NCBI GenBank assembly: GCA_902539035.1
Contig: CACBHL010000002.1
Coordinates: 1 to 64,000 of the forward strand
DNA length: 64,000 nucleotides
From: an uncultured Pelagibacteraceae bacterium
GTDB lineage: Bacteria > Pseudomonadota > Alphaproteobacteria > Pelagibacterales > Pelagibacteraceae
Direction: 5' to 3'
This document shows positions 49,780-58,485 of the stretch, piece by piece. A program made the translations under genes and the position numbers. Position 1 is the first letter of the stretch. Each line of letters opens with the position of its first letter. Below the pieces are notes generated by a model, which worked only from the letters and a program-made list of their open reading frames with translations, searched no databases and had not been told where the DNA came from.

Positions 49780-50909
49780 ACCAAAACCTCTCCACGCATC
49801 AGTGGTCTGAATGTTCTGTAAAAAATTGCGGATTTCGCAAATGGCTTTCCATCTTTACTCTCTATAACAGCTCCCGCTGTCATTATTCCTGATGGATTTC
49901 CTGCACGTAGTTCCATTGGATCAGAGTCTTTTCTTTTCACATTATTTGGGATAGTACCGTCAATTGCAGCAGCAACACCAATATTTACTCCAGCAGTACC
50001 CATTATTGCTTTATGAGTTTTTTCCATTGAAAACATTCTAGTTGTAATATCTTGATCTTTAGAATTAATTTTAGTTCCATCCAAACTAACATAATCTTTT
50101 GCAGAAGTTACAATTCCAATTCTAGGTGTATTCATTGGTGCATCATCTTCTGATTTTGATAAACCAATTATATGTGCAGATTTACGTCTTATCTTTTGTA
50201 TTAAATTCATTTTATCTACTTGTGCATCAAGTTCATCTGGTGTTTCTGTACCTTTTAAACCAATATCCTCTGCAAGCAAATATACAAGAGGTGTTGCGGC
50301 GTCAATAATACTTACATTAATTTTACCAAAATCTTTAATTTCTATTTCATCAATTACATTTCCTGTAGGAAGAAGTTTTCCTGTTCCAGATCCTCCAGGT
50401 TCTAGATAATCTAATCTAACTTTGGATCCAGTTCCATGAACTCCCGCAATTGAATAGTTACCTTCAATTGATGGTTTTCCATCTTTAACATTAAAAGTTG
50501 AATGTATGATTTTGTCAGTATTAACTTGGTAAATTCTTATTTTATTTTCACCTTCTTTTGGTTTAATTATACCTTCTTGAATTGCATAGGGTCCAACCGC
50601 ACCTGATAAATTACCACAATTGTTATTCCATTCTGCAATAGGTTTATCTATCGCAATTTGAATAAAATTATAATCAACATCAGCATCATCTCGATCTGAT
50701 GGACTTATAATTACACACTTAGAAACTGAGGACACTCCACCTCCCATTCCATTTAACTGTCTTTTATTAGAGTCTGGACTTCCAATAACTTTTAAAAACA
50801 AATCATTTAACTCTTTTTGATTTGAGGTTGGTAAATCTTTCTTTTGAAAGAAAACACCTTTACTTGTTCCACCTCGATAATATGTAGCCTTGATCCATCT
50901 TTGTGCCAT
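49776..50909 (-). CDS. prpF: PrpF-family isomerase (2-methylaconitate / 4-oxalomesaconate tautomerase-like)
   Basis: 377 aa; YRGGTSKGVFFQKKDLP, NGMGGGVSSVSKCVII, NNCGNLSGAVGPYAI. Confidence 0.92.
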   Translation of the reverse strand: MAQRWIKATYYRGGTSKGVFFQKKDLPTSNQKELNDLFLKVIGSPDSNKRQLNGMGGGVSSVSKCVIISPSDRDDADVDYNFIQIAIDKPIAEWNNNCGNLSGAVGPYAIQEGIIKPKEGENKIRIYQVNTDKIIHSTFNVKDGKPSIEGNYSIAGVHGTGSKVRLDYLEPGGSGTGKLLPTGNVIDEIEIKDFGKINVSIIDAATPLVYLLAEDIGLKGTETPDELDAQVDKMNLIQKIRRKSAHIIGLSKSEDDAPMNTPRIGIVTSAKDYVSLDGTKINSKDQDITTRMFSMEKTHKAIMGTAGVNIGVAAAIDGTIPNNVKRKDSDPMELRAGNPSGIMTAGAVIESKDGKPFAKSAIFYRTFRPLMRGEVLV

Positions 50910-50914
50910 TAATC

Positions 50915-53542
50915 TTAAGCCTCCTTATAAGCTGTAGGCAAAATCCCACCATTTTTCCAAAAATTTAACTCTTCTGGAACATCTAATCTAGCATTAAGTG
51001 TAACTTCAATGATATCACCTGTTTGTTTATGCATTTTCATGAGCACTTTTTTATTTTCATTTGTAATATCATTTAAACCTAATAAGCTAAACTGATCTGA
51101 ACTTTCAATATTTAGCTCATTGATACCTTGTCCATTTTCAAACTCTAAAGGGAGCAATCCCATTCCAATTAAATTTGATCTATGAATTCTTTCAAATCCT
51201 TTTGCAACTATTGCTCTTACACCAATTAATAATGGTCCTTTAGCGGCTACATCTCTTGACGATCCACATCCATAATTTTCGCCCGCTATAACTATAATTT
51301 CTTTTTTCTCTTTTTTATATTGAACTGCAGCTTCATAAATTCTCATTACTTTATTTTCGGGATATTTAATTGTAAGACTTCCTTCCTGATTGGGTAACAT
51401 TAAATTTCTTAATCTTAAACTAGCAAAGGTAGATCTTTCTACAATTTCATGATTGGCTCTTCGAGTTAAGTAATTATTAAAATCTTTAGAGTCTAATCCA
51501 AGTTTTGTTAAGTAATCCCAAGCTGCTGTTCCCATTGTTATCACACTAGAGGGAGAAATATGGTCTGTAGTTACAGAATCACCAAGTAATACTAGTGGTC
51601 GGGCTAGTTCTATATCTTTAATTTGATTATTTTCTGCATGTTTTAAGTATGGAGGTTTTTTTATATAAGTACTATCAGGCCAGTCGTAATCTTGGGAATT
51701 TGAAACATTTAAATTTTCCCATAAACTTCCTCCCTGATACACCTGATCATACTTTTCTCTAAAAGTTTCTGCTTTGTAAAACTCATTAACAATTTTATCC
51801 ACTTCCATATTTGAAGGCCAAACATCCTTCAAAAAAATTTTTTGATCATTAGAACTTTTTCCTAAACTGTCATTTAAAAGATTAATTTTGACATTACCTG
51901 TTATAGAAAATAGCACTACCAATGCAGGGGATGCCAAGTATGAAGCTCTTATATTGGGATGTATTCTTCCTTGGAAGTTTCTATTTCCTGAAAGCACTGC
52001 AACTGAAAAAATTTTTTCTTTTTCTATAGTATTTGCCAAGTTTTCGTCTAAAGGTCCTGAGCTGCCGTTACAAGTTGTACATCCAAAACCAACAACATTA
52101 AAACCTAATTGATCTAAATATTTTTGTAAACCAGATCTACTTAAAATCTCTGCTGTAACTTTGCTACCAGGTGCAAAAGATGTTTTTACTTTATTATTTT
52201 TTTTAAAACCTAACTCAACTAATTTTTTAGCAAGCAAACCTGCTGCAATAACATTTTTTGGATTTGCAGTGTTTGTACAGCTTGTTATTGCTGCAATCAT
52301 TATGTCTGCATCTTTTACTTTGTAACCAAGATTAGGTACTTCAAATTCTTCCTCTCTTAAATCTTGACTGTAAAGCATGTTTGAATGAGAATTAATTTCA
52401 TTTGAAAACTTATTTAAATTAATTTTATCCTCAGGATTTTTGGGTCCTGAAACACAAGGCTCTATTGATGATAAATCAAGATTTAAAACTCGGTTATAGT
52501 CTGGAGTAATATCAGATCTTCGCCATAGTTTTTGATGTTTAGAATATTCTTCAACAACTTTAATTTCTTCATCTGTTCTTCCCGTCATACGCAAATAATC
52601 TAAAGTTGATTTATCAACTGGAAATAAGACTGCAGTTGCCCCATACTCCGGTGCCATATTTGAAATAGTTGCTCTATCCCCAACAGTAAGACTTTCAACT
52701 CCTTCTCCACAAAATTCAATAAAGCTTCCAACAACCTTATTTGTTCTTAATAATTTTGTAATATATAAAACTAAGTCTGTTGAAGTTATTCCTTCCTTAA
52801 GTTGGTTCTTTAAATTCACCCCAACTATCTCTGGCACAGTCATGGGTATTGTTTTCCCAAGCATAGAAATTTCTGCCTCAACTCCACCAACACCCCAACC
52901 TAAAACACCTATAGCATTTACCATTGGAGTATGACTATCAGTTCCTATACAAGTATCTGGATGAATTAGATTTAGATTTTTCTTTTTTTCTCTCCATACG
53001 ACTTTAGATAAATATTCAATATTTACCTGATGACAAATACCAACCCCGGGTGGAATTACATTAACTTTATCCAAAAATTTTGAACACCATCTTAAAAAAG
53101 AAAATCTCTCAGAATTTCTTTCATACTCTTTTTTTAAGTTTTCAATTTCAGCTTTATCATTTCCAAAATAATCAACCTGCAAAGAATGATCAATAACAAG
53201 ATCTACAGGCACATCTGGTTGAATATTTTTTGAATTAATTCCTTTTTTTTGCAGAGCTTCTCTATAAGCAATAAAATCTACCAACATAACTTTACCCAAA
53301 ATGTCATGACTTAAAATTCTATTTGGAGCAAAATTAATTGCTTGACCTAATCGTTTTTCTAAAATTGATTGTATTTGATCTTTAGCATTATCATTACGAC
53401 CTAAAAGATTCTGCCTAATTATATTTTCTATTAAAATTCTATAGGTATAAGGTTTTTTTTCTATATCCTTAATATTGCTGATATCTGCAAAATCATATTC
53501 TTTATTATCAATAGTAATTTTTTTGAAACTTTTAGAAATCAT
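50915..53542 (-). CDS. Aconitase-family hydratase, AcnA/AcnD type
   Basis: 875 aa; HPDTCIGTDSHTPMVNAIGVLGWGVGGVEAE, SCTNTANPKN, FGCTTCNGSSGPL, GENYGCGSSRDVAAKGP; next to prpF (AcnD context). Confidence 0.93.
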   Translation of the reverse strand: MISKSFKKITIDNKEYDFADISNIKDIEKKPYTYRILIENIIRQNLLGRNDNAKDQIQSILEKRLGQAINFAPNRILSHDILGKVMLVDFIAYREALQKKGINSKNIQPDVPVDLVIDHSLQVDYFGNDKAEIENLKKEYERNSERFSFLRWCSKFLDKVNVIPPGVGICHQVNIEYLSKVVWREKKKNLNLIHPDTCIGTDSHTPMVNAIGVLGWGVGGVEAEISMLGKTIPMTVPEIVGVNLKNQLKEGITSTDLVLYITKLLRTNKVVGSFIEFCGEGVESLTVGDRATISNMAPEYGATAVLFPVDKSTLDYLRMTGRTDEEIKVVEEYSKHQKLWRRSDITPDYNRVLNLDLSSIEPCVSGPKNPEDKINLNKFSNEINSHSNMLYSQDLREEEFEVPNLGYKVKDADIMIAAITSCTNTANPKNVIAAGLLAKKLVELGFKKNNKVKTSFAPGSKVTAEILSRSGLQKYLDQLGFNVVGFGCTTCNGSSGPLDENLANTIEKEKIFSVAVLSGNRNFQGRIHPNIRASYLASPALVVLFSITGNVKINLLNDSLGKSSNDQKIFLKDVWPSNMEVDKIVNEFYKAETFREKYDQVYQGGSLWENLNVSNSQDYDWPDSTYIKKPPYLKHAENNQIKDIELARPLVLLGDSVTTDHISPSSVITMGTAAWDYLTKLGLDSKDFNNYLTRRANHEIVERSTFASLRLRNLMLPNQEGSLTIKYPENKVMRIYEAAVQYKKEKKEIIVIAGENYGCGSSRDVAAKGPLLIGVRAIVAKGFERIHRSNLIGMGLLPLEFENGQGINELNIESSDQFSLLGLNDITNENKKVLMKMHKQTGDIIEVTLNARLDVPEELNFWKNGGILPTAYKEA

Positions 53543-53626
53543 GGTTTTTTATTTAATTTAATACTTTAAAAGATTATATAAAGTATTTTCTATATTTTAA
53601 AACATCAGGTTATAACAGTTAAAAAT

Positions 53627-54688
53627 ATGAATATTAAAAAAAGATATAAAAAAACAGATTTAATCAAGTTTGCATTTAAAGTTTTAAAGAGAGTTGGCTT
53701 AAATAACTTAAATTCAAAAACAGTTGCAAATTTAATAGTGAGAGCGGATGAGAGAGGTGTTTGGTCTCATGGGATTGTTAGATTGCCAATTTATATAAAA
53801 AGGATTGAAAAAAAATCAGCTAAAATTAATCCAATACTTAAATTTAAAAAAATAACTAATAATATTTTTCACTTATCAGGTGACAATGGTCTGGGTTATA
53901 TAGCCGCTAATGAAGGAATTAAAAAATGCGTATCTCTGGCAAAAAAAAATGGTATTGGTTTGGTAGGAATAAGTGAAAGTAACCATTTTGGAATGGCAGC
54001 AAATTATTTAGAAATTGCTGCAAAAAATAAATGTATTGCTTGGGTATTTACTAACGCATCAAAAGCCTTGCCACCTCATGGAGCGATGGCACCTTTTTTT
54101 GGTACAAGTCCTTTCGCATTTGGATGTCCTACAAAAAAAATTAACAAACCTTTTATACTTGATATGGCATCTTCTTCTGTTGCGAGAGGAAAGTTAAAAT
54201 TTGCTGCTCAAAATAATATTAAAATACCTTTTGGTTATGCATTGGATAAGTTTGGAAAACCTACGAATGATGGGGCAAAAGCATTTGAGGGAATTATGTT
54301 ACCTTTTGGAGGAATGAAAGGTGCTGGATTATCATGGATGATGGATATAGTAGCTGGTATTTTTACGGGTGCAAATCATAGCGGTAAAGTTAAAAATGCA
54401 ATTAATGACTTTTCTGGAGCTTCAAATGTAGGTCATTTGATGATTTGTCTTAGAACTGATCTATTTCAATCACACACTAACTTTATAAAAAAAATTGAAT
54501 TTGGAATTAAAGAGGTAAAAAAACTAAAAAAAGCAAAAGGTTTTAAAAAAATCCTTCATCCAGGTGAGCCTGAATTTGATAATCAAAATTTAAACTCAAA
54601 AAAAGGAATTTTGCTTTCTAAAGAAACTATTAAAGAACTAGAAAAATTATCTGATAAATATGATGTAAAAAGTCCATTTAAAGTTTAG
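53627..54688 (+). CDS. Ldh2-family malate/L-lactate-type dehydrogenase
   Basis: 353 aa; RADERGVWSHGIVRLPIYIKRI, ISESNHFGMAANY, MLPFGGMKGAGLSWMMDI. Confidence 0.92.
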   Translation: MNIKKRYKKTDLIKFAFKVLKRVGLNNLNSKTVANLIVRADERGVWSHGIVRLPIYIKRIEKKSAKINPILKFKKITNNIFHLSGDNGLGYIAANEGIKKCVSLAKKNGIGLVGISESNHFGMAANYLEIAAKNKCIAWVFTNASKALPPHGAMAPFFGTSPFAFGCPTKKINKPFILDMASSSVARGKLKFAAQNNIKIPFGYALDKFGKPTNDGAKAFEGIMLPFGGMKGAGLSWMMDIVAGIFTGANHSGKVKNAINDFSGASNVGHLMICLRTDLFQSHTNFIKKIEFGIKEVKKLKKAKGFKKILHPGEPEFDNQNLNSKKGILLSKETIKELEKLSDKYDVKSPFKV

Positions 54689-56147
54689 CAGAGTACTTGC
54701 CTGCTATCTTACCAAAGACTGCACCTGAAGTTAAACCACTACCACCTGGATAGTTAAAATAAAAAATACCACCTACCATTTCTCCAGCAGCAAAAAGTCC
54801 TTTGATAGGCTTCATGACTTTATTTAAGACTTGGCATTTCTGATTTACTCTTAATCCACCAAATGTGAAAGTTATTCCACATGTAACTCCATAAGCATAA
54901 AAAGGAGCTTTATCTATTTTATTTGCCCAATTACTTTTGTTAAGTGCTAAGCCCTCTGTACATCTTCCATCTTTAATTGTTGGATCATATTTAACTTCTT
55001 CTTTAACAGCTTTGTTAAAATCATTTATAGTTTTTAGAGCTTTCTGCGAATTTATACTTGATATTTTTTTAATAAGCTCTTTAATTGAGTTAGCTTTAAC
55101 CATCGTAGCAGACTTAACATCATACTCTGGATAAAGCATATGTCTTACTTTTTGATCAAAAATTTGCCATCCGATTTGATTTGGCTGTTTTATGACCTCT
55201 TTTCCAAATTTTGCGTAAGTAAAATTTCTAAAATCCTCTCCTTCATCGACAAATCTTTCTCCATCAGCATTTAAAACAATTCCCCATGGATAACTAATTT
55301 TTCGATATTTATTACTTATCTTTAAATCACTAAACTCAGGTCCATTCATATCGTGAAATACCGCATGGCAACCAGACCAATTTCCATAGGGTGAGGCACC
55401 TATTTTTAATGCCATACTTAATCCATCACCAGTGTTATGTTTTGTTCCTCTGACTTTTGCCATTTCCCATCCTGGACCAAGATATCTTGTTCGCATTTCA
55501 GGACTGGATTCAAAACCTCCACAAGCCAAAACTACAGATTTTGCAGTAATTGTCTTTGGTTTATTTTTACTTATAACTTCAACGCCTTTAATAATATTAT
55601 CTTCATAAATTAAATCAGTTGCAGCTGTATCGTAAAGAATTTCAATTTTATTTTTTCTTATAATCTTAAGCATGGAGTCTATTAGTTTTTCACCTTGACC
55701 ATTTACCTCTAGAGTCAAGCCTCCCCAATATCTCATCACTCCATTGACTTTGAAAGATTGTCTTCCTTTAATGGGTGTAAATTTTAAACCTTTTTTACTT
55801 AACCAATGAATTGTTTCAAAACTTTTTGATGTTAGGATTTTAGATAATTTTTTATCTGTTTTTCCGTCTGTAACTTTATTCATATCTCTTAAAAAATCAG
55901 CGACACTATATTTTCCATAATCTATACTGTTAGAATTTTTTAAATTTGGTATTACTTTCTTTAAATCTGAAAAGTCATTGTAAGCAAACCTATAAGCACC
56001 GTTTGTATATCTGCTGTTTCCACCTTTTTCTTTAGAGGAGGCTTTCTCTAATACTAATACTTTTTCTGCACCATTATCTTTTGCAGAGAGAGCAGCAGAT
56101 AATGCAGCGTTACCTGCTCCAACAACAATTACATCATAATTATTCAC
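54678..56147 (-). CDS. tcuA: TcuA-like FAD-dependent (tricarballylate) dehydrogenase
   Basis: 489 aa; DVIVVGAGNAALSAALSAKDNGAEKVLVLEKA, GGNSRYTNGAYRFAYND, FAAGEMVGGIFYFNYPGGSGLTSGAVFGKIAG. Confidence 0.83.
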   Translation of the reverse strand: MNNYDVIVVGAGNAALSAALSAKDNGAEKVLVLEKASSKEKGGNSRYTNGAYRFAYNDFSDLKKVIPNLKNSNSIDYGKYSVADFLRDMNKVTDGKTDKKLSKILTSKSFETIHWLSKKGLKFTPIKGRQSFKVNGVMRYWGGLTLEVNGQGEKLIDSMLKIIRKNKIEILYDTAATDLIYEDNIIKGVEVISKNKPKTITAKSVVLACGGFESSPEMRTRYLGPGWEMAKVRGTKHNTGDGLSMALKIGASPYGNWSGCHAVFHDMNGPEFSDLKISNKYRKISYPWGIVLNADGERFVDEGEDFRNFTYAKFGKEVIKQPNQIGWQIFDQKVRHMLYPEYDVKSATMVKANSIKELIKKISSINSQKALKTINDFNKAVKEEVKYDPTIKDGRCTEGLALNKSNWANKIDKAPFYAYGVTCGITFTFGGLRVNQKCQVLNKVMKPIKGLFAAGEMVGGIFYFNYPGGSGLTSGAVFGKIAGKYSAKL

Positions 56148-56192
56148 AATTTTTATTTATATTCTTTTAAAAAAAAAAAAAGATAAATTTTA

Positions 56193-56207
56193 TTTCACAA
56201 TATAAAA
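56193..56207. promoter_or_regulatory. Putative IclR operator upstream of tcuA (TTTCACAATATAAAA)
   Basis: Matches the TTTCAyAwTrTrAAA consensus from the other sites. Confidence 0.55.
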
Positions 56208-56230
56208 CTACTAACTTTATTTGAAATATA

Positions 56231-56245
56231 ATTAATAATATGAAA
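56231..56245. promoter_or_regulatory. Possible weaker IclR operator (ATTAATAATATGAAA)
   Basis: 12/15 match to TTTCATATTATGAAA. Confidence 0.35.
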
Positions 56246-56247
56246 TG

Positions 56248-56274
56248 TGTTAGCGATCTAATCAATCGCTAACA
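56248..56274 (-). terminator. Hairpin between prpD paralog D and tcuA (terminator or attenuator)
   Basis: TGTTAGCGAT-CTAATCA-ATCGCTAACA, 10-bp perfect stem; no strong T-tract. Confidence 0.5.
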
Positions 56275-56287
56275 TAAAAACGTGATT

Positions 56288-57712
56288 TTATTTGGATAAA
56301 AGCCTACTCAATTTAGAAATATCTCTCATTTTTTCTAATTTACTAACAGCTTGAATAATTGCTTTTGCCTTCTTTGTTGGCCATTTTGCAAATTCACAAC
56401 AACCCATAAACTTATCTGCTACCTCATCGTATGTCATAGGTATCATTGGACTTCCTTTACCAAAATCTCCTCTACCTGAAATTTTTTTGCCATTTTTAAG
56501 GTAAATATCAATAATTGTGGTCATCTTATCGTAACCAGCTGCTTCAGCTATTTTATTTTTATAAAAGTTTATTTTTCTAAGCATGTTTTGAACATCCGGT
56601 TTGTTAATTCTTTTATCCTGATACTCTGGAATATATGCTCTTCTCTGAACTAACAAAATTGCCATAGAATATTCCATACTAAATTTAGCTTGAAACTCGT
56701 TAGTCGGTCTATGATGAATTAATGCATTCTGCATATTGTGGTTAGTTCCAACATCAACTTTAATTACATCTTGAGGTTTTATATCGTGCTTCAAAATTAA
56801 TTCTAACATTTTTGTCATCCCAGGATGGGTTAACGAACCACAGGGATGGGGTTTAATTGAAACACCAGGTTTTGAAAAAGTCCATGGTCTTCCAAGCTGA
56901 CCTTTAATAGATTTTAAATTATAACCTCCTCCGTGAGCTTGAAAAAATCCTCTAGGTGATTCTAAAATTTTATCAGTAGCAGTCCAACCTAGGCCCACAA
57001 GATCACAAGCAACAACTCCACTTTCAGCTGCTCTCCCGGCATGTAAGGGTTTAGTCATTGTACCAAAATTTTCTCTTAACCCTGCACTCAAAGTTGCAGC
57101 CACTGCTAAAGATTGTTGAATTTGAGAAACATTATAGCCACGGATTTTTGCTGCGGCTGCAGCTGAGGCTAAAGTTCCACATGTAGATGTTGAATGAAAA
57201 CCATGTTGATAATGTCTTGGAGACATTGCTTCAGAAACCTTACATTCTACGTCAACACCTATTAAGTAAGCATTTAAGAAATCTTTCCCACTAATTTTTT
57301 TTAACTCTCCCTCCGCATATGCGCTTGGTAGGCATGGGGCAGTTGGGTGTGTCAATAATCCATAAACTCTATCTTTTTGAACTGCTAATTGAGTATCATC
57401 GTAGTCATCAGAATGTATACCTGTTCCATTTGCTAAGGCAGCAAATCGAGAAGTTACTTTCATTTTAGAGCCAATTACTGTTGCTCTACCTTTTGCAGAG
57501 TTTTGTTTTATATGTTTAAATAAATAATCACCAGTCCTTGCTACAGAACCAGATAAAGCTAAACCAAATCCATCTAGAATATGTTTTTTTGCTAACTCAA
57601 CAACATTTTTTGGAATTGAATTAAATTTATTCCTCTTAACAAATTGAGCAACGTATTTTGTTAAATTTTTTCCTTTGTCAGACTGAATATTTGGTGTGTA
57701 AGCTTTTCCCAT
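56288..57712 (-). CDS. MmgE/PrpD-family protein (paralog D)
   Basis: 474 aa; NGTGIHSDDYDDTQLAVQKDRVYGLLTHPTAPCLPSAYAEGE; HGFHSTSTCGTLASAAAAA. Confidence 0.92.
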   Translation of the reverse strand: MGKAYTPNIQSDKGKNLTKYVAQFVKRNKFNSIPKNVVELAKKHILDGFGLALSGSVARTGDYLFKHIKQNSAKGRATVIGSKMKVTSRFAALANGTGIHSDDYDDTQLAVQKDRVYGLLTHPTAPCLPSAYAEGELKKISGKDFLNAYLIGVDVECKVSEAMSPRHYQHGFHSTSTCGTLASAAAAAKIRGYNVSQIQQSLAVAATLSAGLRENFGTMTKPLHAGRAAESGVVACDLVGLGWTATDKILESPRGFFQAHGGGYNLKSIKGQLGRPWTFSKPGVSIKPHPCGSLTHPGMTKMLELILKHDIKPQDVIKVDVGTNHNMQNALIHHRPTNEFQAKFSMEYSMAILLVQRRAYIPEYQDKRINKPDVQNMLRKINFYKNKIAEAAGYDKMTTIIDIYLKNGKKISGRGDFGKGSPMIPMTYDEVADKFMGCCEFAKWPTKKAKAIIQAVSKLEKMRDISKLSRLLSK

Positions 57713-57773
57713 AATCGATTTCCTTTACTGTAAGAGAGTAGTTTCAACAAAAAATTTATAGATTGTCAACAAA

Positions 57774-57788
57774 TTTTATATTATAAAA
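57774..57788. promoter_or_regulatory. Putative IclR operator, A/T variant (TTTTATATTATAAAA)
   Basis: Inside a 17-bp palindrome ATTTTATATTATAAAAT; centre 20 bp from the next site. Confidence 0.5.
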
Positions 57789-57793
57789 TCTTG

Positions 57794-57808
57794 TTTCACA
57801 TTGTAAAA
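57794..57808. promoter_or_regulatory. Putative IclR operator at the iclR start (TTTCACATTGTAAAA)
   Basis: Near-perfect palindrome 3 bp before ATG 57812; likely autoregulatory. Confidence 0.65.
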
Positions 57809-57811
57809 CTT

Positions 57812-58480
57812 ATGAGCAATATAAAAGTTCTAGATAAAACTTTTCAGATATTAAATTCTTTTGATGATGCAAATAAAAGTATTTCTTTAAAAGATTTAAC
57901 AATTATTACTAAACTTAATAAATCAACAATATTAAGAATTTGTAATTCATTAATTAAATATAATTTTTTAATTAAAAATGAAATTAACGGAAGCTACCGT
58001 CTTGGTCCAGGTAGTTGGAAATTAGGATCAATATACAACTCAAATTTTAGGTCTGGTGAGGAAATAAGAGAAATTTTGGGTAAAATTTGTGCAGTGACTG
58101 GTCAATCTGCAGGCTATTGGGTCAAGGCTGGTACAAAAAAAGTTTGTTTATATAGAGTAAATTCTAAATCTGAATTAAATCATTATGTAGTTGAAGGTAC
58201 AACTTTTGAATTAAAATCAGCAACTGGAAAAGTTTTAAGTGCGTTTACAGGTGGAAATGATCATTTAAAAAATGATATTGAAAAAAAAGGATACATTTAT
58301 ACCACAGGTGAAAGATTAGATAATATAGCTAGTGTTGCAATTCCAATTTTTGACAATCAAAATAATTTTAGAGGTACTTTAAGTATATCAGGCTGGAAAC
58401 AATTTTTTACTAGTAAAACAGTATCAAGTTTCTATAAAATCTTATTGAAATATAAAGACCAAATTAAAGTACTAATATAA
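57812..58480 (+). CDS. IclR-family transcriptional regulator
   Basis: N-terminal HTH (LKDLTIITKLNKSTILRICNSLIKYNFL) plus effector domain. Start trimmed to ATG 57812 (MSNIKVLDKTFQIL). Confidence 0.93.
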   Translation: MSNIKVLDKTFQILNSFDDANKSISLKDLTIITKLNKSTILRICNSLIKYNFLIKNEINGSYRLGPGSWKLGSIYNSNFRSGEEIREILGKICAVTGQSAGYWVKAGTKKVCLYRVNSKSELNHYVVEGTTFELKSATGKVLSAFTGGNDHLKNDIEKKGYIYTTGERLDNIASVAIPIFDNQNNFRGTLSISGWKQFFTSKTVSSFYKILLKYKDQIKVLI

Positions 58481-58485
58481 CTCAA

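Noticed and set aside
56165-56183. Long A-run upstream of tcuA as a phase-variable homopolymer
   Set aside because: Intergenic in AT-rich DNA, no evidence of frame switching; could affect promoter strength but not supportable from one sequence.
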